DNA of 64,000 nucleotides from Leptospira kobayashii. GTDB lineage: Bacteria > Spirochaetota > Leptospiria > Leptospirales > Leptospiraceae. The stretch covers positions 248,001 to 312,000 of the forward strand of contig NZ_AP025028.1 in assembly GCF_003114835.2 (NCBI RefSeq), written 5' to 3'. Position numbers and translations under genes: made by a program. A model generated the notes under the pieces. It saw nothing but the letters and a program-made list of their open reading frames with translations, did no database searches and was not told the origin of the DNA. Shown here piece by piece: positions 56,023-64,000 of this stretch (positions are counted from its first letter, which is position 1; every line of letters starts with the position of its first letter).

Positions 56023-56419
56023 TCGGGCGCTTCGCATAAATCTTGTTTTGTGAATTATTTTTATGACCCGACCGCGCTCTCCGCTGCAATCAAACGGAAA
56101 ACATTCCACGCTCTTTTTCGCGGAACCTCCTGTTCCGACGAAAAAACTTCGGCCATCCTGGCCTACGTCACCGCGAGAAATGATTTCTTTGTTTTAGAAA
56201 TGAATCAGTTACTTGATTTCCGCTTCGATCGCTAGCGCGGGGGTTTGGATGTGGAAGAGAGGTGGTGGGATTTCATAGTATACCATCCCCGCCCTATCGA
56301 CATTGGGTGGGGTTAACCACCCGCCACCCAATGCGTTCCATCTACCATACAACCTTCCCTTTGTAAAGAGATGACTCGGGTTCTTGGAAATTTATTCCAA
56401 AAAGTTCGCCTTTTTGCCT
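56023..56419 (+). repeat. 397-bp hairpin-rich repeat, copy 2
   Basis: This is a direct copy of the element at 53178, with five substitutions and no gaps. One change turns a GATGGT/ACCATC stem pair into a G-T pair rather than breaking it. The element ends 3 bp before the stop codon of the MutS-like gene on the opposite strand. The two copies enclose marR, DUF1398, DUF5360 and the nucleosidase gene. Confidence 0.95.
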
Positions 56420-56422
56420 TTT

Positions 56423-58072
56423 TTAGATCTCTTCCCGAATGGGGATTCCTTCTTTTCTTAAAATCCGTAGTGCATTTGTGGTATGGGAAATCCCTTCCCG
56501 GAGTCTGTAATCGAATATCATTTCGCCATCTAACTCTAATTCTGTGAAATGAAAAGGAGTCGCACCTTCTATCTCGGCAATTTGCAAATCGTGGGTGGTT
56601 AGAAAAACGATCGCTCCTTTTTCTTTTAAAGCGAATAGGATTTCACGGGTGGCGATTTGTCTTTCTTTGGAATTGGTTCCTTTTAAAATTTCATCCAAAA
56701 AAAGTACGGACAGCTTCGTATCCGGCCTCGTCTCTCTGATGATTCCGGAAAGTCTTCTAACCTCGGAATAAAAGAAAGAGATTCCGTTTTCCAAAGAATC
56801 TTGGGAACGAATCAAAGTATGAATTTCAAAAGGAGCAATGGACATTTTGGTTCCCGGAATCGGTCCTCCGCTCCCGGCGATTAACAGACTCACTGCGATG
56901 GCTCGAAGATAAGTTGTTTTTCCCGACATATTGGAACCGGTAATGATAAACAAACCTCCTCTCCCTACCGTAGGTAAAATATTTGTTATACGGTGGTCGA
57001 TTCCGATCAAAGGATGGCCTAAATTTTCCGCTTCCATATAACCTTTGTCGTTCCATTCGGGAAATGCCATCTTCGGGTTTAGGAAAGAAAGATTCGTAAA
57101 AGGAAGCAGCGAATCCACACGGATCCAATCTTCTTTCAATTCCACCCAAAGAGGAGCCCAATTGAATTTCCATTTTTCAAATCGATTCACTTTCCAAAGA
57201 TCCCAAAGAAAAATCGCATTCAAAATAAAATGGGGTAGGGGAGAAATGATCCATTCTGAAGAATTGCCCAATTTTTCCAAGGCATGGGACATCTTTCGAA
57301 TTTCCGTCCTTCGTTTCGGATGCAATCGTTTCCAAACGGATTCGAAATTTTCCAAACTTTGATTCAGATTTTGGATTTGTTTCCAAATTTTGAGAGAATT
57401 TTTACGATACCGTATAAATAGAATTAGGTTAATAAACAATAACAAAGGTGCGAACGGCAAAGAAAAAAAAGAACTAAGAAGCAGCCAAAAAGGAGTAAAC
57501 ACTCCCAGGATCGGATAAAGAAACCTAAGGTATCTTTGTTTTTCCCAAAAATGAAAATCTTTAGTGATATTAAAAAAAGGAATTTTATCTTTTGTATCTC
57601 CCCCGTAAGGAAATGCCTTTCGGAGCAATTGGTAGTTCAAAGATCTGTTTTTCAAAAGCTCTTTTACTTTTGTTTGTAAAATCTTCGGGTCTTCGTTTGT
57701 ATTTTGCAATAATCGGTTTAAAAACAAATCCCAACTGTCTTTTGTAACAGTCGTATCGAGATAAGCAAATAATCCTTGTTTTGTGCACAAGTCCAAATCA
57801 ACGGAAAGAGGGTGGTTTCGGATTGCTTCCGGAAATTCCCAAACTTCCAAGGAAGGGATTTTTTTCAAGACTCCGTTCTTTCGATTCAACTCTCTTTCAA
57901 TGAGAGCTAAGGTTTTTTCCAACCCGGCGAGATGGTGTTTTCGCTTTTGGTAAATGGAAACCAGAATCGCAAAACCAACGATAGGTATACTTAGAAAGGC
58001 ATAATGTAAAAATTCCGATTTGTTCAGATAAAGTCCGAAAAACCCTACGATGATGGAAAAAAATACAAGCAA
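56423..58072 (-). CDS. Membrane-linked MutS-like ATPase
   Basis: The 549 residues have two N-terminal membrane helices (about 1-18 and 25-42), two further ones near 190-225, and a MutS-type ATPase at the C-terminus: GSNMSGKTTYLRA (Walker A), SFFYSEVRRL and VLFLDEILKGTNSKER (Walker B). MutS mismatch-recognition domains are absent, so it is a MutS-related protein of unknown role, not a repair MutS. The start is TTG at 58072. The frame stays open and protein-like for about 40 residues upstream without ATG, GTG or TTG, so the true start is uncertain. Confidence 0.85.
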   Translation of the reverse strand: MLVFFSIIVGFFGLYLNKSEFLHYAFLSIPIVGFAILVSIYQKRKHHLAGLEKTLALIERELNRKNGVLKKIPSLEVWEFPEAIRNHPLSVDLDLCTKQGLFAYLDTTVTKDSWDLFLNRLLQNTNEDPKILQTKVKELLKNRSLNYQLLRKAFPYGGDTKDKIPFFNITKDFHFWEKQRYLRFLYPILGVFTPFWLLLSSFFSLPFAPLLLFINLILFIRYRKNSLKIWKQIQNLNQSLENFESVWKRLHPKRRTEIRKMSHALEKLGNSSEWIISPLPHFILNAIFLWDLWKVNRFEKWKFNWAPLWVELKEDWIRVDSLLPFTNLSFLNPKMAFPEWNDKGYMEAENLGHPLIGIDHRITNILPTVGRGGLFIITGSNMSGKTTYLRAIAVSLLIAGSGGPIPGTKMSIAPFEIHTLIRSQDSLENGISFFYSEVRRLSGIIRETRPDTKLSVLFLDEILKGTNSKERQIATREILFALKEKGAIVFLTTHDLQIAEIEGATPFHFTELELDGEMIFDYRLREGISHTTNALRILRKEGIPIREEI

Positions 58073-58166
58073 CCTGACACGAGAAAGTCTTTGTAATTGG
58101 GATTTTCTTTTGGGAATGAGTGAGGAATAACGTTTCTTTCTGAAGTTTAAGAAACTTGTGGGGAAA

Positions 58167-58397
58167 TCAGGCGAATCTATGTCGTTCGTAATTTTCTTCT
58201 TCTCTTTTGGTAATTTCTAAATCAAGTACTCGAACAAGGCTGCCCAGGTCATTTAATCTCCATTTGTCGATCAATTTGCCCCTTTCTCTACCCGAAAACT
58301 TGTCCAAATAGAGGGTTCCGAACAGATCTTCGCCGTATTCATAGGCGACGAAACGGCCGTTTCGTTTCCCTGTAGCATTGATCATTCGAATCGTCAT
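58167..58397 (-). CDS. Small uncharacterised protein
   Basis: The frame opens at 58436 with a hydrophobic N-terminus of doubtful value; the ATG at 58397 gives 76 residues and a plausible start ([20 protein letters not shown]), and 58385 is also possible. The protein is soluble and charged ([22 protein letters not shown], then EITKREEEN). No family is recognised and no good ribosome site is seen. It is just upstream of the MutS-like gene on the same strand. Confidence 0.5.
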   Translation of the reverse strand: MTIRMINATGKRNGRFVAYEYGEDLFGTLYLDKFSGRERGKLIDKWRLNDLGSLVRVLDLEITKREEENYERHRFA

Positions 58398-58562
58398 AGA
58401 CGAATACCAAAAACAGAATGAAAAAAAATAGTACAAGCAAAATTTTTTACTTCAGTATTTTCCTTTTCCTGCGATATACATATCGGGGATAGGACCACTT
58501 GTCACGGATGATGAGCCCTAACAAACAAACACCCCAGGAACCAAGGACGCACGGAGGCCGAC

Positions 58563-58775
58563 ATGGATTTCTACCCAGAAATGAACCCGGAGCTAAAAAG
58601 CTCTTTTACGCGACAAGACCGCTTTTTTTCCAATATAGAGAGCGAAACCCTACTTCCTCAGCTCGGCCTGAAAGCGCGAAACCTGCTGGATTCCAAACAA
58701 ATGGACAAATTGACCGAAATCAGAAAGCGCCACCTGAAAAAAGGACATCAACAGAATAAATTCTCCTGGGACTGA
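58563..58775 (+). CDS. Small uncharacterised soluble protein
   Basis: The ATG at 58563 is chosen because a GGAGG ribosome site lies 5 bp upstream (70 residues). The frame is MDFYPEMNPELKSSFTRQDR, then LGLKARNLLDSKQMDKLTEI and a basic end RKRHLKKGHQQNK. It is helical and charged, with no signal or membrane segment. The overlapping frame from 58499 is less likely since it lacks a ribosome site. Function is unknown. It precedes the acyl-CoA synthetase, whose promoter starts 15 bp after its stop. Confidence 0.6.
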   Translation: MDFYPEMNPELKSSFTRQDRFFSNIESETLLPQLGLKARNLLDSKQMDKLTEIRKRHLKKGHQQNKFSWD

Positions 58776-58790
58776 GTCCTTAAAAATCTC

Positions 58791-58836
58791 TTGACCATCT
58801 GAAATTTGGATTTAGTATTAAGTCCGTTTCAGATGG
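58791..58836 (+). promoter_or_regulatory. Promoter of the acyl-CoA synthetase gene within an inverted repeat
   Basis: TTGACC (58791-58796), a 16-bp spacer and TAGTAT (58813-58818) form the promoter. A perfect 10-bp inverted repeat, CCATCTGAAA (58795-58804) and TTTCAGATGG (58827-58836), encloses the spacer, the -10 box and the expected start point. A ribosome site GGGAGAGA follows. The arms could be bound by a fatty-acid regulator such as a TetR/FadR-type protein; no such gene is near. Confidence 0.6.
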
Positions 58837-58843
58837 GAGAGAT

Positions 58844-60892
58844 ATGGCAAACAACCTAGCAGAAGTTTATAAAGAGTCTTCGGAGAAATTCGGAACCAAG
58901 CCGGCATTCTGGTATAAAAATGCGGCAAAAGAATACCAAGCCATCACCTACAAAGAACTTTACGAAGATGGTTTAGCTCTCGCGGAAGCACTCATTGATT
59001 TAGGTGTGGATGCTCGGGATCATGTAGGAATCCTCGCGGACAACCGCAAAGAATGGATCGTTGCTGACTGCGCAGTGTTGCTTGCAGGGGCTGCCAATGT
59101 TCCTCGCGGATCGGATATTACTGATTCGGAAATCGTTTATATCCTCAATCACTCCGGGGCAAAAATCGTTTTTATTGAAAATGATAAGGTCTACGAGAAA
59201 TTCAAAAACAATAAATCCCAAATCAAGGGAGTCAAGACAGTCATCATCCTCGATCAGGATTCCAAAATCAAATCCGGCTCGGGAGTTTTGCATTTCCTGG
59301 ACCTGTTGAAAAAAGGAAAAGAGTTACGCAGCAAAGGGAAAAAAGAAGCGGAAAAACGTATTTCCAAAATCAAGCCGGACGATCTTTTCACTCTCATCTA
59401 TACTTCCGGAACAACGGGGATGCCGAAAGGTGTAATGCTGATGCATTCGAATATGATCCACCAATTGCATTACGTGGTTCCGAACGTTGCAAAAGTAACG
59501 CCTGAAGATCGTATGTTGTCCATCCTTCCCGTTTGGCATATCTTTGAAAGGGTTGTGGAATACTTTGCGATCGTAAACGGAGGATCTACTTATTATACAA
59601 AAGTTACCGACCTTCGAAACGATATCCAAAAAGCGAGACCTACTTTTATGGCTTCGGCCCCTCGTGTTTGGGAAAGTATCTATAACGGAATTTACACCAG
59701 GATCAATGATCCGAAACAGACTCCTCCCGTTCGAAGATTATTATTCAAAGTAGCTTACTTTTTCTCCAAACACTATCACTCCTCCATTCGTTTTCTAAAA
59801 GGTTTGGAAGTGGATTATGAAAATAGAAATATCTTTCAATCGTTAATCGGCGGCGTGATTGCCATCGTTAAACTTTTGGTAACAGCACCTTTCAGCTTAA
59901 CTATATTAGGTGGAATCGCGGGTTATTACTTGAGTTCCATTGGAAACCCTCTTTCGACAGTTGCTTATGTGATCAGCGGACTCGGTTTGATTTTGAATGT
60001 GTTCACTCTGGATCGGATTGTATTGTCCAAGATCCGCCAGGCGACAGGCGGTCATTTGAGAGCAACTTTGTCCGGCGGGGGAGCGTTGCAAAAACACGTA
60101 GACGCTTTCTTCATGGACATTGGTATTACCGTACTCGAAGGATACGGGATGACGGAAACAGGTCCGGTGATTTCAGTTCGTTCTTTTGAACGTCCGATCA
60201 TGGGTTCTGTGGGGGATATAGTTCCTCTCACACAAGTTCAAATTCGCGATGATGCCGGAAAAGTTCTCTGCCATATAGATGACAAAAAGAATATCATTTC
60301 GGGCAAACAAGGTGTAAAAGGCGTCGTTCACCTGAACGGTCCGCAAGTGATGAAAGGTTATTATAAAAATCCGGAAACTACGGCAAAAACCATAGTAGAC
60401 GGTTGGATGAATACCGGTGATATCGGAATGATCAATTTCAAAAAAACTTTGACTTTGACCGGCCGTGCAAAAGACACCATTGTTCTGTTAGGTGGTGAAA
60501 ACGTAGAGCCTGTACCGATTGAAAATAAAATCGACGAATCTCCTTTCATCAAACAATCCATGGTGGTAGGACAGGATCAAAAGGTTTTGGGTGCCATCAT
60601 TGTTCCTGATTTCGATGCTCTTGCTGCTTGGGCTGCTGACAATGGAATCACCGAGACCAAACCGGAAAAATTGATCACCGAACCTAAGGTAGTCGATTTT
60701 TATAAAAAAGAAGTCCGTAATTTCAATAGTGTTAAGACAGGTTTTAAAAATTTCGAGCAGGTTCAGTATGTTACCATTATCACCAAACCGTTCGAAGTTG
60801 GTGACGAGCTTACAAACCTGATGAAGATGAAGCGGCATGTCATTACTGAAAAATACAAAGATCGGATTTTGGAACTTTACAAAAACAGCTAA
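58844..60892 (+). CDS. Long-chain acyl-CoA synthetase (AMP-binding)
   Basis: The 682 residues have the AMP-binding signature [20 protein letters not shown] (about 182-201), [16 protein letters not shown], a [37 protein letters not shown] segment, and the C-terminal lysine region. An insertion with two hydrophobic helices at about 333-385 ([20 protein letters not shown] and SLPLSTVAY-like) is typical of the spirochaete/FadD15-type group, and suggests contact with the membrane. It activates fatty acids to acyl-CoA. The stop codon shares its last base with the ATG of the enoyl-CoA hydratase gene. Confidence 0.92.
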   Translation: MANNLAEVYKESSEKFGTKPAFWYKNAAKEYQAITYKELYEDGLALAEALIDLGVDARDHVGILADNRKEWIVADCAVLLAGAANVPRGSDITDSEIVYILNHSGAKIVFIENDKVYEKFKNNKSQIKGVKTVIILDQDSKIKSGSGVLHFLDLLKKGKELRSKGKKEAEKRISKIKPDDLFTLIYTSGTTGMPKGVMLMHSNMIHQLHYVVPNVAKVTPEDRMLSILPVWHIFERVVEYFAIVNGGSTYYTKVTDLRNDIQKARPTFMASAPRVWESIYNGIYTRINDPKQTPPVRRLLFKVAYFFSKHYHSSIRFLKGLEVDYENRNIFQSLIGGVIAIVKLLVTAPFSLTILGGIAGYYLSSIGNPLSTVAYVISGLGLILNVFTLDRIVLSKIRQATGGHLRATLSGGGALQKHVDAFFMDIGITVLEGYGMTETGPVISVRSFERPIMGSVGDIVPLTQVQIRDDAGKVLCHIDDKKNIISGKQGVKGVVHLNGPQVMKGYYKNPETTAKTIVDGWMNTGDIGMINFKKTLTLTGRAKDTIVLLGGENVEPVPIENKIDESPFIKQSMVVGQDQKVLGAIIVPDFDALAAWAADNGITETKPEKLITEPKVVDFYKKEVRNFNSVKTGFKNFEQVQYVTIITKPFEVGDELTNLMKMKRHVITEKYKDRILELYKNS

Positions 60893-61668
60893 TGTCCATT
60901 TTTGCAGAAATATTTCACGGGGAACGCATCCTGGAGATCAGGATGCAGACCAATGAAAAAAATACTTTTGATCTGAACGCTTTTTCCACGTTCGGCGGCA
61001 TTTTAAAGAAACACGCGCAAAATGAAAATTTGCGCGCACTTCTACTTACCTCCGCTCAAACCCAGTTTTTTTCCAATGGAATCGAACCGACCCTAATGTA
61101 TGGAAAGTCGGATGCGGAGATCAAAGAAGCGGTTACTATTTTGATCGGAACTGTTTCGGATTATTTTTTGTTTCCCATACCCACCATTTCCATCATCAAC
61201 GGACATTGTATGGCGGCAGGGGCGGTTTTTGCGTTATTCTCCGATTATCGTTATATGGTGGATAAAGGGGCAAGGATTGGATTTTCAGAAGCGATCGTGG
61301 GCTTGAATTTTCCTTCCGTTCCTACGATGGTATTGAAAGATCTTGTGGGTTATAAAAATGCCCGTGATTTATTGTACACCGGAAAACAAATCAAATCTCC
61401 GGAAGCAAAGGAGATCGGCCTTGTAGACGAACTTTTTCCCGCAGAATCTTTGTTTAACGAAGGATTGAAATTTGCAAGTTCACTTGCAAAACTCACTTAT
61501 AATTCAAGCCGTGGAATGAAAACAGCACTCCGCGATTTTTATCATCCTATCCTTTCCAAGGTATTTGAACAGGATATACAACATTTCGCGCGTACAATTC
61601 AAACCAAAGACGGACAAGAAGGTTTTCTCTCTTTGATAGAAAAACGTAGACCGAACTTTATTACTTAA
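60892..61668 (+). CDS. Enoyl-CoA hydratase/isomerase family protein
   Basis: The 258 residues form a crotonase fold: ALLLTSAQTQFFSNGIEP (CoA-binding region), then INGHCMAAGAVFALFSDYRYMVDKGARIGFSEAIVGLNFP with the oxyanion-hole Gly. The second catalytic Glu (Glu near IVGL) is present, but the first Glu of classical hydratases is not obvious in NGHCMAAG, so isomerase or thioesterase activity is possible. It is coupled to the acyl-CoA synthetase by a one-base overlap (TAATG), which supports a role in fatty acid use. Confidence 0.88.
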   Translation: MSIFAEIFHGERILEIRMQTNEKNTFDLNAFSTFGGILKKHAQNENLRALLLTSAQTQFFSNGIEPTLMYGKSDAEIKEAVTILIGTVSDYFLFPIPTISIINGHCMAAGAVFALFSDYRYMVDKGARIGFSEAIVGLNFPSVPTMVLKDLVGYKNARDLLYTGKQIKSPEAKEIGLVDELFPAESLFNEGLKFASSLAKLTYNSSRGMKTALRDFYHPILSKVFEQDIQHFARTIQTKDGQEGFLSLIEKRRPNFIT

Positions 61669-61802
61669 TTTTATTTATCCCTCCGATCTCGGGATTTCGG
61701 CAAAAAAGAAGGTTATCTTTGAATTTCCTTTTTTAAAAGTTCGGGAACCCTGTAGTGAAAACTTGGGTCTATACTTCAGCGCTTCCTAAATTCAGAGGTC
61801 CA

Positions 61803-64000
61803 TTGCAATTATCCGAAGTTTCCATACGTAATCCTATTTTTTCCTGGATGATGATGATTGGGATCATCCTTCTGGGATGCATCGGACTTTCCCGTTTGGG
61901 ATTGTCTCAGATGCCCAATGTGGATTTCCCCATTGTAAATATCGCTCTTACTTTGCAGGGGGCGAATGCATCCGTTATGGAAACGGATGTGGTAGATCCG
62001 ATTGAAGAAGTTCTTCTTACAGTGGAAGGAGTTACAGAGGTTCGATCCACATCGACGGATAGCGCTGCAACGATCACCGTCGAACTAGAGTTAAATCGTG
62101 ATGTGGATGTTGCAATTCAGGAAATCCAAACCAAAATCGCACAGGTTCAAAATAAACTTCCCACTGCGCTTGACCCTCCCGTTCTTCTTAAATCCAACCC
62201 GGATGACAACCCTATCATATGGGTTGCTTTGACTGCCGAAGGCAGAACGGAACAGGAGAAGATGATCTATGTTAAATCCGTATTAAAAGATAAATTCCAG
62301 GAACTACCGGGTGTCGGAGAAATTATTTTAGGCGGGTATGTCGACCGGGTTATTAATGTTTATCTGGATCCGAACCGATTGGCGGCCGCCGAACTGACTG
62401 TAGATGATATTACAAATACTTTACTCGAACAAAATATAGAAGTTCCTTCCGGAAAATTACAAAACCAAAAATCGGAAATTTCCCTCCGGGCCGTAGGCGA
62501 TGTTCCTACGGTAGATCAACTTTCCAATATCTTTATCAATTCCAGAAGCGGTGCAGCCATGTTTCGGCCTGTTCGTCTGAAAGATGTCGCAACCATTGAA
62601 GATGGGTTAGACGAGATTAAAAAAATCGGAAGATTCAATCAAATCCCGTCGGTGGGACTTGGGATCAAAAAAATAAAAGGTTCCGACGCAGTAGCAGTTG
62701 CCAATAGAGTAAAAGCCAAAATGGAAGAGTTGAAAGCCACTCTTCCTCGCGGATACAACCTTGCCATTGCAAATGATAATACTACTTTTATCAAAGACTC
62801 GGTAGATGAATTGATGTTTACTTTGTTACTCTCCATTCTTCTTACAGGCTTTGTTTGTAGATTGTTTTTGGGGAGTTGGGGAAGTACGGCCAACGTACTA
62901 CTTGCCATTCCCACTTCTATCATTGGTACATTTTTAGTACTGTATTATGCAGGATTTACTTTAAACACATTCACGTTGCTCGGACTTTCTTTGGCGGTGG
63001 GAATCGTAGTGGATGATGCCATTATGGTTTTGGAAAACATCAGCAGACATAGAGAGATGGGAAAAACCTGGTACAATGCCGCCTTGGAAGGAGCGTCTGA
63101 GATTCGTTTTGCGGCGCTTGCTGCGACTCTAGCCATCATTGCTATTTTTTTGCCGGTAGCATTTATGTCCGGTGTCATCGGAAGATATTTTTTGGAATTT
63201 GGAATCACTGTCGCCGTGGCGGTCGCACTCTCTCTTTTCGAAGCGCTTAGTTTCACTCCTATGCGTGCTTCCAGGTATAAAGAAAAAGAAACGAAAAAGG
63301 GAAAATCCAAGAAGCAGGAAATGATTGGTATCACTTCCAAATGGAATCTTTCCAGCTACAAGGATTCTAAATTCTATAGCATCATCGCGAGGACGATCGG
63401 ATTTTTTTCCCTATTCAAAAGAGTGGATCCTTTGGTGGAAAAATTCTTACGAAAAGCGGAAGCATTTTATGCCTGGGTGCTTGATTACGTGGTCGCTTTT
63501 CCAAAAACCATTTTGTTTGTTTCAACGGTTCTCTTTGTTCTATCGCTCGGATTTTTTTTAGGATTGAAAAAAGAATTTATTCCTCCTCAGGACTTGGGAA
63601 GATTCGTCCTTCGTGCTAAAATGCCTGTTAGTTCCTCTATCTTTGCCACAAACGAAGCAATGAAAAGAGTGGAATCCCATCTTATGGCAAAACCCGAAAT
63701 TGAAAAATATATGGGAACCATTGGGGGATTCGACGGTACGGAATCGAACGGAGCTATGTTCTTTGTTTCAATCAAAGAAATGGGAAAAAGACCGATCAAC
63801 GAAAGAACGGGGAAAGAAATCACGCAAAGCGACGTATTTGCAGATCTGCGGAAGGATTTGAAACTTCTGGTTCCGGAGGCAAAATTTTCGATTATTGATA
63901 TTTCGCAAAGGGGATTCAGTGCCGGTAGAGGATATCCCGTAGAACTGGTATTAACCGGTCCAAGTTGGGATGTTCTCGCGGATGTATCTACTAAAATTCG
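61803..64000 (+). CDS. RND-family efflux transporter, partial
   Basis: The frame is open to the window edge; about 732 residues are seen. The start is TTG at 61803, with an AGAGG ribosome site, giving QLSEVSIRNPIFSWMMMIGI, the usual AcrB/MdtB-type N-terminus; GTG at 61755 is the other option. Seen features: TM1, a porter domain with PNVDFPIVNI and LPGVGEI, six helices around GIVVDDAIMVLENI (TM4 Asp pair for proton transfer), LPVAFMSGVIG, then TM7 and the second porter half with FIPPQDLG. The substrate is unknown. No membrane fusion protein gene is upstream, so it lies downstream or elsewhere. A non-coding gap of 134 bp separates it from the hydratase gene. Confidence 0.93.
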   Translation, partial: MQLSEVSIRNPIFSWMMMIGIILLGCIGLSRLGLSQMPNVDFPIVNIALTLQGANASVMETDVVDPIEEVLLTVEGVTEVRSTSTDSAATITVELELNRDVDVAIQEIQTKIAQVQNKLPTALDPPVLLKSNPDDNPIIWVALTAEGRTEQEKMIYVKSVLKDKFQELPGVGEIILGGYVDRVINVYLDPNRLAAAELTVDDITNTLLEQNIEVPSGKLQNQKSEISLRAVGDVPTVDQLSNIFINSRSGAAMFRPVRLKDVATIEDGLDEIKKIGRFNQIPSVGLGIKKIKGSDAVAVANRVKAKMEELKATLPRGYNLAIANDNTTFIKDSVDELMFTLLLSILLTGFVCRLFLGSWGSTANVLLAIPTSIIGTFLVLYYAGFTLNTFTLLGLSLAVGIVVDDAIMVLENISRHREMGKTWYNAALEGASEIRFAALAATLAIIAIFLPVAFMSGVIGRYFLEFGITVAVAVALSLFEALSFTPMRASRYKEKETKKGKSKKQEMIGITSKWNLSSYKDSKFYSIIARTIGFFSLFKRVDPLVEKFLRKAEAFYAWVLDYVVAFPKTILFVSTVLFVLSLGFFLGLKKEFIPPQDLGRFVLRAKMPVSSSIFATNEAMKRVESHLMAKPEIEKYMGTIGGFDGTESNGAMFFVSIKEMGKRPINERTGKEITQSDVFADLRKDLKLLVPEAKFSIIDISQRGFSAGRGYPVELVLTGPSWDVLADVSTKI

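Noticed and set aside
53178..56419. Composite transposon with IS ends
   Set aside because: The repeats encode no transposase, and there are no terminal inverted repeats or clear target duplications.
58499..58759. 86-codon frame overlapping the small gene at 58563
   Set aside because: It has no ribosome site and is a Pro/Arg-rich shadow of the better supported frame with a GGAGG site.

Overview
The window is a stretch of spirochaete chromosome, most likely Leptospira. The evidence is the AT-rich codon use, the many lipoproteins with relaxed lipoboxes, a DUF1574 SGNH-type protein beside an MBOAT acyltransferase, a COG3014/LpoB-like lipoprotein pair, a SpoIIE-phosphatase with TPRs, and an ftsQ-ftsA-ftsZ cluster. 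A free-living (saprophytic) species is an inference from the rich signalling and redox content and was not tested.

Layout. 1-6.9 kb: a catalase-like heme protein cut by the left edge, a DUF2804 protein, a GMC oxidoreductase coupled to an ankyrin protein, and two exported proteins. 6.95-11.75 kb: the conserved minus-strand set rpmH-rnpA-yidD-yidC-khpB-mnmE (ribosome, RNase P, membrane insertion, tRNA modification); rnpA has no normal start codon. 12.0-16.1 kb: an AT-rich accessory island with a TPR membrane protein, an MNT antitoxin whose HEPN partner is reduced to a stub, DUF2200, a Phd/PIN toxin-antitoxin pair and a methyltransferase. Degenerate copies of a hairpin-rich repeat lie at both ends of it. 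16.1-29.7 kb: thioesterase, orphan CopG-like antitoxin, gamma carbonic anhydrase, a Spy-like/ECF sigma/membrane-protein triad, a 7TMR-DISM phosphatase, pheT, a GGDEF-EAL protein, dihydroorotase, an unknown gene pair and recQ.

29.9-43.4 kb: MBOAT acyltransferase with its SGNH-like partner, a secreted caspase-like protein, a small exported helical protein, ftsQAZ, three envelope proteins including an LpoB-like one, nadA and ispF. 43.4-53.2 kb: a cytoplasmic SpoIIE phosphatase, an AttH-like lipocalin, a YejBE-type peptide ABC transporter with two separate ATPases, and an AsmA/GspN-like protein. 53.2-56.4 kb: a second accessory island (MarR, DUF1398, DUF5360, secreted nucleosidase) bracketed by two direct 397-bp copies of the same repeat, 98.7% identical by hand count. 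56.4-64 kb: a membrane-linked MutS-like ATPase, two small proteins, acyl-CoA synthetase plus enoyl-CoA hydratase, and an RND efflux pump that runs off the right edge.

The strongest unexplained signal is the hairpin-rich repeat. Two full and two decayed copies are present, and they sit exactly at the borders of both accessory islands. A second theme is three promoters whose -10 box ends 6 nt before the ATG, which predicts leaderless mRNAs for marR, ftsQ and the MNT antitoxin. No tRNA, rRNA, CRISPR array or transposase gene was seen.
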